DNA of 64,000 bases from Allorhizobium pseudoryzae (lineage in GTDB: Bacteria > Pseudomonadota > Alphaproteobacteria > Rhizobiales > Rhizobiaceae). This document shows positions 54,416-63,676 of this stretch, in pieces. Below the pieces are notes generated by a model that made no database searches, was not told where the DNA came from, and saw only the letters and a list, made by a program, of their open reading frames with translations. Positions within the stretch are counted from its first letter, which is position 1. Each line of letters opens with the position of its first letter. The position numbers and the translations under genes are program-made. The DNA lies in the NCBI RefSeq assembly GCF_011046245.1, contig NZ_CP049242.1, forward strand, positions 18,948-82,947, in the 5' to 3' direction.

Positions 54416-54637
54416 CGGAAAACAAAATAATAATAAAAATATGATATATTATATTTTATATTGAAAAGACGATGCATGTAACATTAAAAATCTGGCTAAT
54501 TTTGGGGTATCCATGGCGGGTCAACTTGGATACCGTGCTTCTTATGAGTTAAAGTTACATACATGTAAATGTTGAATGCTCTTACTTCTATATTTCGCTC
54601 TATCAGCTTTTCGATAGAGCCAAGCGTTACCGATTTG

Positions 54638-56058
54638 GATAGCGTCTGTCAATGTGGTGTAATTTCGGGCATGGGACCGGGCCGTCATGATCAGGCGGCT
54701 TTCGGTGTCATCTGAAGTGTCTTTTCCTCCTGGATTGTTGGTGTGTTGAGCTCTGCCATGCCCTCGATCTGCATGTAGCGGTGCTGAAGCTGCCATTCGT
54801 CGTTGGCCTCGAGGAGCACGGCTCCGATGAGCCGGACAATGCTGTCCTCGTTGGGAAAGATGCCAACGACATCAGCGCGGCGCTTCACTTCCTTGTTCAA
54901 GCGCTCCAGAGGGTTCGTGCTGTGGAGCTTGGTGCGATGCTGGGACGGGAACGCCATATAGGCAAGCACGTCAGCCTCTGCATCGTCCATGAATGTCCCC
55001 AGTTTTGGTCATCTGGCGCGGAGCTGGTCGGCGACATGCCGCCAGGTCCGAACGGCTCCTTTATGGTCGGGCTGGAGGAAGGCTGGGCGGATCGCGGCTG
55101 CCACCATGGTCTGCTGACCTTTGGGCACATAGGCAAGCGCATTGCGCATGGCGTGAACCCGACATCTCTGCCACGTCGCGCCGAGCACACGGGTGATGGC
55201 GGCCTTCAATCCCTCATGAGCATCGGAGATGACGAGCTTGACGCCCGTCAGCCCTCGGCGCACCAGATCACGCAGGAAGCTCGTCCAGAACGGTTCGGCT
55301 TCGGAAGGGCCGATATGCAGGCCGACGATTTCCCGCTTGCCGTCCGTGTCGACAGCCACTGCGATTATTGCCGCGACAGAGACGATGCGTCCGCCTTCGC
55401 GCATCTTCAGATAGGTCGCATCCAGCCAGAGATACGGCCAGGCGCCGGAAAGAGGGCGTCTGAGGAAGGCGTTCACACGCTCGTCGATATCCTTGCACAG
55501 CTTGGAAACGGAGGATTTGGAGATACCGGTCATCCCCATGGCCTGCACCAGCTCATCGACCTTGCGGGTCGATACACCGTTGATCCAGGCTTCTTGAATG
55601 ACGGCCACCAGCGCCTTCTCCACCGTCTTCCTCGGCTCCAGAAAGCCGGGAAAATAGCTGCCGGAGCGCATCTTCGGGATCTTCAGGTTCAAGGTGCCGA
55701 GCCGCGTGTCGAGCGTCCGGTCGCGATAGCCGTTGCGCCAGGTCTGGCGGCTTTCGCCGCGCTCGTAGCGTCCGGCTCCGATCAGGCCGTCCACATCCGC
55801 CTCCATGATCATCTGCAGCACGCTTTCGGCAATCAATCGAAGAAAATCCGGATCGCCGCTCTTCGCGGCAAGCTCGGCAAGAGGTAATCTGTCGTCGGTC
55901 ATCGGGTCTTCCTTTCGGTCAGGTTGAAGTCTCGCAACTCCACCTTCTCCGACGGGCCCGGTGCCCACCTGACGTGTCGCGGAAAACCAAAGCGAAATCT
56001 CAACCGCTCTCTCCACGAAAATCGCCCCCGAAATTACACCAGCTGCGCGGACGCTATC
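54638..56058 (-). mobile_element. IS256-family insertion sequence, complete
   Basis: The element has inverted ends GATAGCGTC(N)TGGTGTAATTTCGGG at 54638 and 56058 and is 1421 bp long. It is flanked by a perfect 8-bp direct repeat CCGATTTG at 54630-54637 and 56059-56066, the IS256 target-duplication size. It interrupts the 3' part of a methyltransferase gene. The transposase is oriented minus and carries an in-frame TGA shared with the decayed copy at 1110-1850. Confidence 0.95.
54691..55902 (-). pseudogene. IS256 transposase with in-frame TGA
   Basis: DDE transposase of the IS256 (MULE-like) family, about 403 codons from ATG 55902. YLWLDATYLKMREGG has the first Asp, LVISDAHEGLKAA the second, and NPLERLNKEVKRR the Glu. 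A TGA at 55011-55009, between LRAR and PKLGTFMDDAE, breaks the frame; relatives have a sense codon here, and TGG to TGA is the simplest change. Everything downstream stays in frame to the stop at 54691. The intact target duplication shows that the element moved despite the stop, probably with enzyme supplied by a relative. Confidence 0.88.
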
Positions 56059-57100
56059 CCGATTTGTCTACATTGTGCGTAATATATTCAAAACGAGAGG
56101 TGTCAAAGTCTTCTGATAGAAATTTAAATTATGCATGAAGCTCAGAGACAGAAAATTCCTTCCGATGATGGCCGTAAGTCCCTTGCTTTATTATTTCCTC
56201 AACGCGGGGTCCATAACCGCTGCCAGACCATAGGCGCGTCAATCGTTCGCTTAATGAACCATGATACATGGAATTCGGTGTCGTCACTATAATTCTACCA
56301 CCTGAAAGCAGTACACGGTAAATTTGCTTCCCAAAAGGTATTGGATTGAATGAAATGTGTTCTATGATTTCACAGAAAAGAACAAGATCGACGCTATTGT
56401 CAGCAATGTCTGCGATGCTGTCTCCGAGCTCTATGCGACGGCTAATACGTCGTCTTTCTGATGCCGACTCTTTGGGCTTTTCAAAACGTGATGAATCTGA
56501 ATCTCTGGTGCAAACCGGAGGTTTCAGATGCGAACAGGAATTTCATTGCGGCCAGATTTTGATGCTGAAGGTCTTCGACGTCTGGCGCGTCAGAGCAAGC
56601 ATGCGGGTCAAGCGCGCCGTCTTTTGGCACTCGCCGTGATCTATGACGGCGGCTCGCGCTCGGATGCGGCGCGGCTGGGCAACGTCACGCTGCAGATCGT
56701 GCGGGACTGGGTCCTGCGGTTCAACAAACGTGGTCCTGAAGGGCTGATCGACGGCAAGGCTCCTGGCCCCAAGTCACTGCTGAACGATCAGCAGCGCGCG
56801 GCCCTTGCAAAAGCCATCGAAGTGGGACCGACGCCTTATCTTGACGGTGTCGTCCGATGGCGTCTGTGCGATCTGGCTCAGTGGCTCTGGGAAGAGTTTC
56901 GTGTCTCGGTGAGCGAACAGACACTGAGCCGGGAGGTGCGCGCCATGGGTTATCGCAAGCTCGCTGCCCGCCCCAAGCATCATGCGCAGGACCCTCGTGA
57001 GCGTCCGGTGAGTTGTTTTTGCTGATCGGGCAAATCAGGCGATGTTCTGGCATTCGAACCAGCATTAATGCTGACATTCATACCAGAACAAAGAGGTTTC

Positions 57101-57463
57101 ATGGCTCGCATGGAGATCATGTCCGGTACCGAACGCAGACGGCGTTGGTCGGACGAGGCGAAGCTGAGGATACTTGCGGAAGCTGAAGAGCCCGGTGCTC
57201 GCATTGGTGATGTGGCGCGCCGGCATGACATTCATCCGGGCCAGATCCGCTTATGGCGGCAATCATTCAGCTATGCCGATCGGCCGACGGTGTTCCTCCC
57301 GGTGGAGATCACCCAGGAGGTTGGCGCAGGCCAGGCTTCTACCGCGGCAACGAGGCCGGCGATCGTCGAGATCTTGCTCCGAAACGGTCGGCGCTTGAAG
57401 GTTCCGGCTGACGTTGAGGTGAAGCTGCTTGGTCCGCTGGTCGCTTGCGTGGAGGCGGCATGA
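57101..57463 (+). CDS. tnpA: IS66 TnpA (Orf1)
   Basis: A 120-residue helix-turn-helix protein of IS66 elements. RRRRWSDEAKLRILAEAEEP, GARIGDVARRHDIHPGQIRL and WRQSF form the IS3/IS911-like HTH, and the C-terminal VEILLRNGRRLKVPADVE is the IS66 TnpA tail. ATG 57101 gives MARMEIMSG; an upstream in-frame start at 57068 is less likely. It overlaps tnpB by four bases (ATGA). Confidence 0.92.
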   Translation: MARMEIMSGTERRRRWSDEAKLRILAEAEEPGARIGDVARRHDIHPGQIRLWRQSFSYADRPTVFLPVEITQEVGAGQASTAATRPAIVEILLRNGRRLKVPADVEVKLLGPLVACVEAA

Positions 57464-57807
57464 TCGGGCCATCGGGGAATGTGCGGGTCTATCTGGCCTG
57501 CGGGGTGACCGATATGCGGCGTGGCATTGATGGTCTGTCCGCGCTGGTCGAGACGGTCGTGAAGGAGGCGCCTGGCTCGGGCGCGATCTTCGGCTTCCGC
57601 GGAAAGCGCGCTGACCGGATCAAGCTTCTGTGGTGGGACGGCCAGGGGTTTTGCCTGTTCTACAAGATTTTGGAGCGTGGGTACTTTCCCTGGCCGACGG
57701 CGAAAGAGGGCGTCGCGCACCTGACGCAGGCGCAGCTTTCGATGCTCGTCGAAGGGATCGATTGGCGCCGCCCGGCGTGGACGTCCGCTCCTGGCCGAAC
57801 GGGATAA
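57460..57807 (+). CDS. tnpB: IS66 TnpB (Orf2)
   Basis: TnpB of 115 residues: GNVRVYLACGVTDMRRGIDG, SGAIFGFRGKRADRIKLLWW, GFCLFYKILERGYFPWP and LTQAQLSMLVEGIDWRRP are strongly typical. ATG 57460 overlaps the tnpA stop. It is of the same type as the gene at 2478 but clearly divergent in sequence. Confidence 0.94.
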   Translation: MIGPSGNVRVYLACGVTDMRRGIDGLSALVETVVKEAPGSGAIFGFRGKRADRIKLLWWDGQGFCLFYKILERGYFPWPTAKEGVAHLTQAQLSMLVEGIDWRRPAWTSAPGRTG

Positions 57808-57879
57808 AAGCCATATTTTGCAGGTACATCCGAGGCTTAACGCTGGCGCGTCAGAGGCAAATCGGCTAGATTTGCAGGT

Positions 57880-59445
57880 ATGGAAACAGCGCCGCTGGAC
57901 AGTCAGGACGAGCTCACTGCTTTGCGCGCATTGGTCGCCGAACAGGCGGCGAAGCTTGAGAGCCAGGAAGCCGAGGTCATCAAGCGTGACTCCATAATCG
58001 GGCTTCTTCGCGCGCAACTGCAGCTGCTCCGACATCGGCAGCATGGCGCCTCTTCGGAAAAGATCGACCGGAAGATCGAGCAGTTCGAACTGATGCTGGA
58101 GGAGATTGAGGCGTCTCGAGCCGAAACTGAACTGCGCTCCGGCAAAACTCCTCTGCCAGAGTTGGAGGACGCATCCGAAAAGCCGAAGCGCAAGGTTCTG
58201 CCCGATGGTCTTCCCGCCGAGGAACTGGTCTATGCGGCTCCCTGCAATTGCCCGACCTGCGGTGGCACGTCATTCCTCAAGGCGCCCGACAGGGTGGTCC
58301 AGGTGCTCGAGCACGTGCCGGCGTCGGTCAAGATTGTCCGGCATGTCGAAAAGCGTATGATCTGCCGGGAATGCGATACGACGGTGGCTGGCGAGATGCC
58401 GACCTTGCCGATTGAGCGCGGCAAACCCGGGCCGGGACTGCTCGCCCATATCATGATCGCTAAATTCGACGATCACATTCCCCTCTACCGTCTGTCCGAG
58501 ATGTACGACCGGTTGGGGATAGATATCTCCCGATCCGTGATGGCCGACTGGGTCGGCCGCGTATCCGCTTTGCTGACGCCACTCGTCTTGTTGATCAGGG
58601 CCCATATCGCAGCACTCGACCGAATACATACGGACGATACCCCGGTCGATGTTCTCGACCCCGGACGGGGCAAGACAAAAACCGGCAGGGTCTGGGTCTA
58701 CGTCTTCGACGGCAGTGGCTACCAATCCGCCACTCCCGCAGCCATCGCCTATTACTATAGCCCTGACCGCAAGGGGGCACATCCGGCTGACCACCTGGCA
58801 AGCTTCAGCGGCGTCATGCATGCCGACGGTTATGGGGGCTACAGGAAACTCTACGGCAACCAGATCGTTGAGGCCGCCTGCATGGCGCATGTGCGCCGCA
58901 AGTTCCATGATGTGATCAAGCTGAAGCCGTCACCGATCGCGGAGGAAGCGCTGTCGCGCATTGGCGCGCTCTACGATATCGAGAACCGTATCCGCTGCAT
59001 GTCAGCTGACGAGCGGTGTACCCTGCGCCAAGAACATGCCCGGCCCGTTCTGGACGAGCTCAAGGCCTGGATTGAAGCCACGCTTTCTACGCTGCCGCAA
59101 AAGCAGAAGCTGGCCGAGGCGATGCGATATGCGCTGTCGCGATGGGCCGCCTTGAGCGTCTACATCGATGACGGCCGTGTTGAAATCGACAACAACATTG
59201 CTGAACGAGCCATGCGTCCGCTCGGAATTGGTCGGAAGAACTGGCTGTTTGCCGGCTCGGACAAAGGCGGTGAGCGCATCGCCAACATTTTGACGATCAT
59301 CGAGACGGTCAAACTGCAAGGCCATAATCCGGAGGTCTACCTGACAGATGTCCTGACCCGGATCCAGGATCACCCCAAGGATCGACTTGAAGACCTGTTG
59401 CCCTGGAACTGGACGCCGGCGATAGACCGACACGAGGCCGCCTGA
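57880..59445 (+). CDS. tnpC: IS66 transposase TnpC
   Basis: DDE transposase of 521 residues. The N-terminal coiled coil (LRALVAEQAAKLESQEAEVI) is followed by the zinc-binding region (CNCPTCGGTSF, MICRECDTTVAGE). The catalytic residues are in DRIHTDDTPVDVLDPG, GVMHADGYGGYRKLYG and VEIDNNIAERAMRPLGIGRK. The IS66 C-terminal tail VYLTDVLTRIQDHPKDRLED is intact. It overlaps the following accessory gene by one base (TGATG). Confidence 0.95.
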   Translation: METAPLDSQDELTALRALVAEQAAKLESQEAEVIKRDSIIGLLRAQLQLLRHRQHGASSEKIDRKIEQFELMLEEIEASRAETELRSGKTPLPELEDASEKPKRKVLPDGLPAEELVYAAPCNCPTCGGTSFLKAPDRVVQVLEHVPASVKIVRHVEKRMICRECDTTVAGEMPTLPIERGKPGPGLLAHIMIAKFDDHIPLYRLSEMYDRLGIDISRSVMADWVGRVSALLTPLVLLIRAHIAALDRIHTDDTPVDVLDPGRGKTKTGRVWVYVFDGSGYQSATPAAIAYYYSPDRKGAHPADHLASFSGVMHADGYGGYRKLYGNQIVEAACMAHVRRKFHDVIKLKPSPIAEEALSRIGALYDIENRIRCMSADERCTLRQEHARPVLDELKAWIEATLSTLPQKQKLAEAMRYALSRWAALSVYIDDGRVEIDNNIAERAMRPLGIGRKNWLFAGSDKGGERIANILTIIETVKLQGHNPEVYLTDVLTRIQDHPKDRLEDLLPWNWTPAIDRHEAA

Positions 59446-59750
59446 TGGCACGCTCAAGGTTCATCTACACGCTCAGCCAAGTCGCCGGCATGATCGGCGA
59501 GAACCTCGAACTGATCGAGGAAATCACCGCAAACTCCGACAACATCTCCGAAGGCGAACTGGTTTACGTCAGCGATGGCAGTGAGGATGGCACGAAGGGT
59601 CTGACCGAGAACGGCATCGAAGAGCTTCAAAGCTTGCTTGCCGACATCAGGACGTGGGACGGCGGTCTCCGCGAGTTTCTCATCGAGACACAATGCGATC
59701 CCGAAATAATCTACCGCATCATGGTCGATGAGATGAAACGCGGCCTATAG
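59445..59750 (+). CDS. Accessory protein encoded in IS66
   Basis: A 101-residue acidic protein at the 3' end of the IS66 element, its ATG overlapping the tnpC stop. Segments are GMIGENLELIEEITANSDNI, SEGELVYVSDGSEDGTKGLT and RTWDGGLREFLIETQCDPEI. Similar small acidic proteins occur in some rhizobial IS66 elements but have no known function. The first copy (1958-4528) lacks it. The translational coupling to tnpC suggests a real gene rather than chance. Confidence 0.6.
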   Translation: MARSRFIYTLSQVAGMIGENLELIEEITANSDNISEGELVYVSDGSEDGTKGLTENGIEELQSLLADIRTWDGGLREFLIETQCDPEIIYRIMVDEMKRGL

Positions 59751-60766
59751 CATCCATCTCTCCACACCCGAAAATGCGTTCGCCGGACGCTCACGGACCC
59801 TCAGGCCATTAAGGATTTTAAAAAAGCTTCCCCGCCGCAGTGGCAGAAATCGCAGGCGGGGCCGCTCAAGGAAAACGCATAGAGATTTGGTTTCAAGATG
59901 AAGCCCGGATAGGTCAGAAGAACAAGATCACCCGCCGCTGGGCAAAGCGGGGATCAAGGCCATCCGCACCACACGACCAGCGAACCCGCTCGGCCTACAT
60001 CTTCGGTGCCATCTGCCCAAAGCTCGGCAAAGCGGCGGCGTTGGTCATGCCATGGTGCGACACCTACGCGATGACGCAGCACCTGGCTGAAATCTCCCGA
60101 CACGTGGCCGATGATGCGCATGCTATTCTCATCATGGATCAGGCGGGCTGGCACATGTCCAATAATCTCGTCATCCCCGGCAACATCTCGATCCTGCCCC
60201 TGCCGCCGAAGTCGCCGGAGCTGAACCCGGTGGAAAACCTCTGGCTCTTCATGCGCGAGAACTGGCTGTCGAACCGCATCTTCAAGTCATATGACGATAT
60301 CGTCGCACACTGCTGTGACGCCTGGCGCAAGCTCGAAAGCCAGCCCTGGCGCATCATGTCCATCGGGCGTAGAGAATGGGTCAATGGGTTCTGATCAGTG
60401 AGAAAGCGTATAATACGAACAGTCACCCCCATGGCTTCAGCGGCCTTGACCACTGACGGAAAGGTAGTGGGCGTGCTGTTTTCGGAACAAATCACACGGT
60501 GTCCACGGTTAGCATAGAAAAATGTGTTATGTAGCCAGTGACTTCCGACATCAAGGATGTCAAGTGGCTGTCCCAATCCTTCATCACCGAGAGAGAACTT
60601 TAGAGTACGCTTATATCGATCCCAATGATTCTCAAGATATTTCTCATCGGTTCTACCAAACTGCCTGAACCACTCTGTGACATTGGCAAGAGTTTCATCC
60701 TTTATGAACTTGAGCTCGCTGTTATGAATCTGTCAGACCACCGTGCCAAAGGCCGCTGTTTATTTA

Positions 60767-61548
60767 CTAGGTCCTGTTGACAAAGTATGGCAACCATATC
60801 TTTGCGGCAGCCAGGGCAAGGAATGCTAAGAAGGATTTTCGGGTCTTGTCGTATCGGGTCGCGACGCGACGGAACTGCTTGAGGCGGTTGAACATCCGCT
60901 CGATGCGGTTTCGGTCCTTGTATGCGCGGTAGTCGCAAGACGGCGGGTTCTTCCGGTTGGCCTTCGGCGGAATGACCGGCCTGATCCCGTGGATCAGGAG
61001 TTCCTCGCGCAGGAAATCACCGTCGTAGCCCTTGTCAGCAAGGAACAGCCTCGGTTTGCCGACCGGTATCGCCAGCAGGTCCGGAACGGCGTTGTAGTCC
61101 GAAGCCTCTCCGCCCGTCAGGACGAAGCCAAGAGGGCGTCCCTGACCGTCTGCGCGGGCGTGGATTTTCGTCGTAAAGCCGCCGCGTGATCGACCAAAAG
61201 CCTCCTGATAAGTCCCCCTTTAGCGCCCGCAGCCTGCGAATGGCCGCGAACCGTGGTGCTGTCGATCATGTGCTGCCAGTCATCCGTCAGCCCCAGTTCG
61301 ACGAGGGTCTCAAGCAGAGCGTCCCAAACGCCCTGTTCGGCCCAACGGCGGAAGCGCACATAGACGGAGTTCCACTTCCCGTAGCGCTCATGCATGTCGC
61401 GCCATGGGCAGCCGACCCGGAGAACATGCAGCATGCCGTTCAGATACTGCCGATTATCGTGCGAGGGTCGCGACTTCCTACCGCGTTCGGTGGGCAACAG
61501 CCCCTCGATGATCCGCCATTCCATATCCGTCAGGTCGCCGCGTGCCAA
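60767..61548 (-). CDS. IS5-family transposase made by -1 frameshift
   Basis: The first frame, ATG 61548 to 61117, reads LTDMEWRIIEGLLPTERGRK, GMLHVLRVGCPWRDMHERYG and DDWQHMIDSTTVRGHSQAAG. At AAAGGGGG (61214-61221 on this strand) a -1 slip leads to GTYQEAFGRSRGGFTTKIHA, LTGGEASDYNAVPDLLA, LADKGYDGDFLREEL and NRIERMFNRLKQFRRVATRY, the DDE second half with the Y-2-R-3-E region. The stop TAG lies in the target repeat at 60767. The slippery A-AAG-GGG signal is usual for the IS427 group, so the gene may be functional. Confidence 0.85.
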
Positions 61549-61618
61549 AATTGCCTCCTAAAAGGCAGTCTTGAATCACGCTTCCGCTGATTTGGGAATC
61601 CACTTTGTCAACACGACC
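60770..61618 (-). mobile_element. IS5-family insertion sequence (IS427-like group)
   Basis: Ends GGTCCTGTTGACAAAG at 60770 and, inverted, GGTCGTGTTGACAAAG ending at 61618; length about 849 bp. The flanks share TA (or CTAG if the outer bases are counted: 60767-60770 and 61618-61621), fitting the short pyrimidine-TA-purine target of this group. It lies just upstream of the broken methyltransferase gene at 60736. Confidence 0.88.
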
Positions 61619-61666
61619 TAGATGTATACCGAGGACGCCATTAACAACCGCGTGTATTTGAGAAGA

Positions 61667-62518
61667 TCAATAAGCTCTCGCTGTTTCAATGCCCAATATG
61701 TACATAACATCACTGGATTTAATATCTTTCAATATGGAGACATTATTTTCATTCGGACTCCATATACGATTTTCCATATATCTCTCGTTTTCGTCCAAAT
61801 CCTGAAAATTGTACTCCGCGATGAACGCCCAAGTTTTTCCCTTGAGTGGGTATATTTTGAATCCATGTCTATTGAATATCTTTGAGGCAGCAGTGACTGA
61901 CCAAATGGAAATGTGGCCCCGGGTGACCGGGTCAATATAACTTTGATCCGATCTTACAAAATCAGTGAGGCCTGTGTTAAAGAGAAAAATTGAACCGGGA
62001 ACGCATTTCAGGGCTAACTCTCTAGCGAGTCTATCTACCATACTAGGGGTCAGGTGTTCGATAACCTCAATGCATGTGCCCGCCTCGATTGGTCCCTCTA
62101 CGTCTGACACTCCACCAATGATATAATTGGGGTGACTAGTTTGTTCGCTAACAGGCGGCGGAAATAATTCAACACCGAAAAACTTTTCTTTTGAGCTCGG
62201 CATATGGAATGTTAGAGCGTCAAGAAAATGTCCATCGCCGGTCCCAATATCGACAAAACGGTGTACAGGTATTCTTGCATATAGAATAAGTTCAGCAAAT
62301 CGTGCAAGGTTTCCTCCATATGATCTCTGACGTGCGGCAGTTATTTCGCTTTTCCAATACGATTCATCGTATTTTCTTGTGGCTCGACCGTTATCGATAT
62401 CATCCATAATATTATGTGCTATTGAGATGAAGTCACAATCTGCACATTCGTAATAATCATAACCCTCAACTGTGATATAGCGACTAGATAAATTACCGCA
62501 GATGTTACACGTCGACAT
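61667..62518 (-). CDS. SAM-dependent methyltransferase with N-terminal zinc motif
   Basis: A 283-residue protein. MSTCNICGNLSSRYI and YYECADCDFISI give two Cys-x2-Cys pairs of a small zinc ribbon, then RFVDIGTGDGHFLDALTFHM (SAM loop), KFFGVELFPPP, CIEVIEHLTPSMVDRLAREL and SIFLFNTGLTDF follow. Proteins with this layout methylate sugars or sugar nucleotides in glycan clusters. The gene is AT-rich. Its stop is 48 bases from the IS5 end, and the upstream gap of 135 bases to the next gene holds nothing I recognise. Confidence 0.82.
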   Translation of the reverse strand: MSTCNICGNLSSRYITVEGYDYYECADCDFISIAHNIMDDIDNGRATRKYDESYWKSEITAARQRSYGGNLARFAELILYARIPVHRFVDIGTGDGHFLDALTFHMPSSKEKFFGVELFPPPVSEQTSHPNYIIGGVSDVEGPIEAGTCIEVIEHLTPSMVDRLARELALKCVPGSIFLFNTGLTDFVRSDQSYIDPVTRGHISIWSVTAASKIFNRHGFKIYPLKGKTWAFIAEYNFQDLDENERYMENRIWSPNENNVSILKDIKSSDVMYILGIETARAY

Positions 62519-62653
62519 TATTTCCTCTATCTTTGTTGCCGAAATCGTTGATTAATGCGAATTGTATACATTAAGCTATAGGTATACACCTAAATCAACT
62601 AATTGGTGTTTTGATGAGAAATCTATCAATCCTATATTTGTCGCGCCAAAAAT

Positions 62654-63664
62654 TCAAAATTTGTGGTACCGGAGCCAGGAAGGGTCCGCTTTTCTGACAG
62701 CAAGCTCTGCGGTTCGCGTCCTGTAGTACTTTTGCCCTCTATCATTCTTGGTAAAGGAAGCCATTGTCCAAGTAGGCGTAATAACACCTGCATCAAGTAG
62801 AACGTCATTTATACCGGCGATGAGGTGGATTAGTGCCATGTCGCTTTCGTTCCCTCGATCGAAGCCATGTCCGAATCCGCGGTCGACGAACAAGTCAATT
62901 ATTCCTCCGCTGCAAATGAACTTGTGAGGCATGAAGCGTTGCAAGATGAGTGGGAGAATGTCTTGGGCGCGGATTCCTTCAAAATCATCTCCTCCCAAGC
63001 TGCAATCGTGATCGATGAATTTCTCGTTAAACCGCCGCAGTTGGGTGTGAATCTTTTGCGTATCGCTTAGCAATGGCCAGATGAGATCGACGAAGACCTT
63101 TGCCTCTGGCCATCGCATGTGACCGTTGCGCCCAATCATATCGTTGGTGATGAAGACACCGTTTTCTGTCAGCCTTTCAAAGGAATAATCAAATAAGTAT
63201 TCTAACTCCTGTATGTGATGGAGTGAGTGGTTTGCCATTATCATATCAAACCGTCCTGGGATATCGATTTTGTTAAGATCGGATACAACAGGTTCGAAAT
63301 ATTGTTCGAGGCCATCCCTTTGGACGGCCGCTTTATTCCGTTCTATCAGAATTGGTGAGACATCACTGCAAACTATTGTGAAGTCTGTGATGCCATGTTT
63401 AAGAAGCGCCTTTGCTACGCGTATTTCTACTTCTCCATCACCAGATCCGATGCTTAGAATTCGTCCTCTCCCTTTCACCTTGGCATCAAGGTATCCAAAC
63501 GCATATGCCTCATCAATGGAACTCGTTCCAAAAACTTCCTCTAATGCTGGGCGGAGATAGGAATCAGACCAAACGTGAAATACATCTGGTAGATCATGCA
63601 TATTGATGGTTTCGGCATATGTGGCGATTTGCTGTGCAATCCGCTCGTCATAAGTCAGGTTCAT
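62654..63664 (-). CDS. SAM-dependent methyltransferase
   Basis: A 336-residue methyltransferase: GRILSIGSGDGEVEIRVAKA is the SAM loop, FTIVCSDVSPILIERNKAAV the second strand, and FDMIMANHSLHHIQELEYLF and NGVFITNDMIGRNGHMRWPE follow. ATG 63664 has GGAG 6 bases upstream; ATG 63676 directly after the upstream stop codon is the alternative. The C-terminal 100 residues hold no domain I recognise. It forms a transcription unit with the partial gene upstream. The acceptor is unknown. Confidence 0.82.
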   Translation of the reverse strand: MNLTYDERIAQQIATYAETINMHDLPDVFHVWSDSYLRPALEEVFGTSSIDEAYAFGYLDAKVKGRGRILSIGSGDGEVEIRVAKALLKHGITDFTIVCSDVSPILIERNKAAVQRDGLEQYFEPVVSDLNKIDIPGRFDMIMANHSLHHIQELEYLFDYSFERLTENGVFITNDMIGRNGHMRWPEAKVFVDLIWPLLSDTQKIHTQLRRFNEKFIDHDCSLGGDDFEGIRAQDILPLILQRFMPHKFICSGGIIDLFVDRGFGHGFDRGNESDMALIHLIAGINDVLLDAGVITPTWTMASFTKNDRGQKYYRTRTAELAVRKADPSWLRYHKF

Positions 63665-63676
63665 TGGCAACTCCAT

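Larger units (their letters stand above)
56997..59794 (+). mobile_element. IS66-family insertion sequence, second copy, nested in IS630
   Basis: Ends GTGAGCGTCCGGTGA at 56997 and, inverted, GTGAGCGTCCGGCGA ending at 59794. The element is 2798 bp. It is flanked by the 8-bp direct repeat GGACCCTC at 56989-56996 and 59795-59802. It holds four genes, all apparently intact: tnpA, tnpB, tnpC and a small accessory gene. It is the youngest insertion of the nested group and looks complete. Confidence 0.95.
56528..60394 (+). pseudogene. IS630 transposase, split by IS66
   Basis: The first part from ATG 56528 is the helix-turn-helix half (RLLALAVIYDGGSRSDAARL, VRDWVLRFNKRGPEGLIDGK). The second part, from about 59803 to TGA 60394, is the DDE half (EIWFQDEARIGQKNKITRRW, IFGAICPKLGKAAALVMPWC, MDQAGWH, LPPKSPELNPVENLWLFMRE). 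Joined over IS66 and one repeat copy, the frames meet at TTTTAAAAAAG (59816-59826). There a -1 slip is needed, a signal known for programmed frameshifting in IS630 relatives. The gene is now inactive because of the IS66. Confidence 0.88.
56445..60410 (+). mobile_element. IS630-family insertion sequence, interrupted by IS66
   Basis: Ends ATACGTCGTCTTTCTGAT at 56445 and, inverted, approximately ATACGCTTTCTCACTGAT at the right end near 60410. TA at 56443-56444 and 60411-60412 is the duplicated dinucleotide target of this family. Removing the element and one TA restores an open methyltransferase frame. The IS66 element at 56997-59794 is inserted inside it with an 8-bp repeat, so the IS630 arrived first and its own length is about 1.16 kb. 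Confidence 0.88.
54496..60736 (-). pseudogene. Methyltransferase gene split by IS256 and IS630 insertions
   Basis: One class I methyltransferase can be pieced together on the minus strand. The N-terminal piece, 60736 to 60411, includes LDILDVGSHWLHNTFFY and AEAMGVTVRI. It continues in frame after removing IS630 and one TA copy into 56442 to 56129 (RRIELGDSIADIADNSVDLV, LFCEIIEHISF, RIIVTTPNSMYHG). A TAA at 56129-56131 interrupts, but the same frame goes on (FKFLSEDFDTSRFEYITHNV). Removing IS256 and one 8-bp repeat, it continues at 54629 (VTLGSIEKLIERNIEVRAFN) to TAG at 54496. The total is about 280 residues, a normal family length. No start codon is visible before 60736, where a TGA is met, near the IS5 end. 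Confidence 0.85.

Noticed and set aside
54781..55887. A 368-codon plus-strand ORF across the IS256 element
   Set aside because: It is antisense to the transposase with its DDE motifs and ribosome-binding context; the product has no family features.
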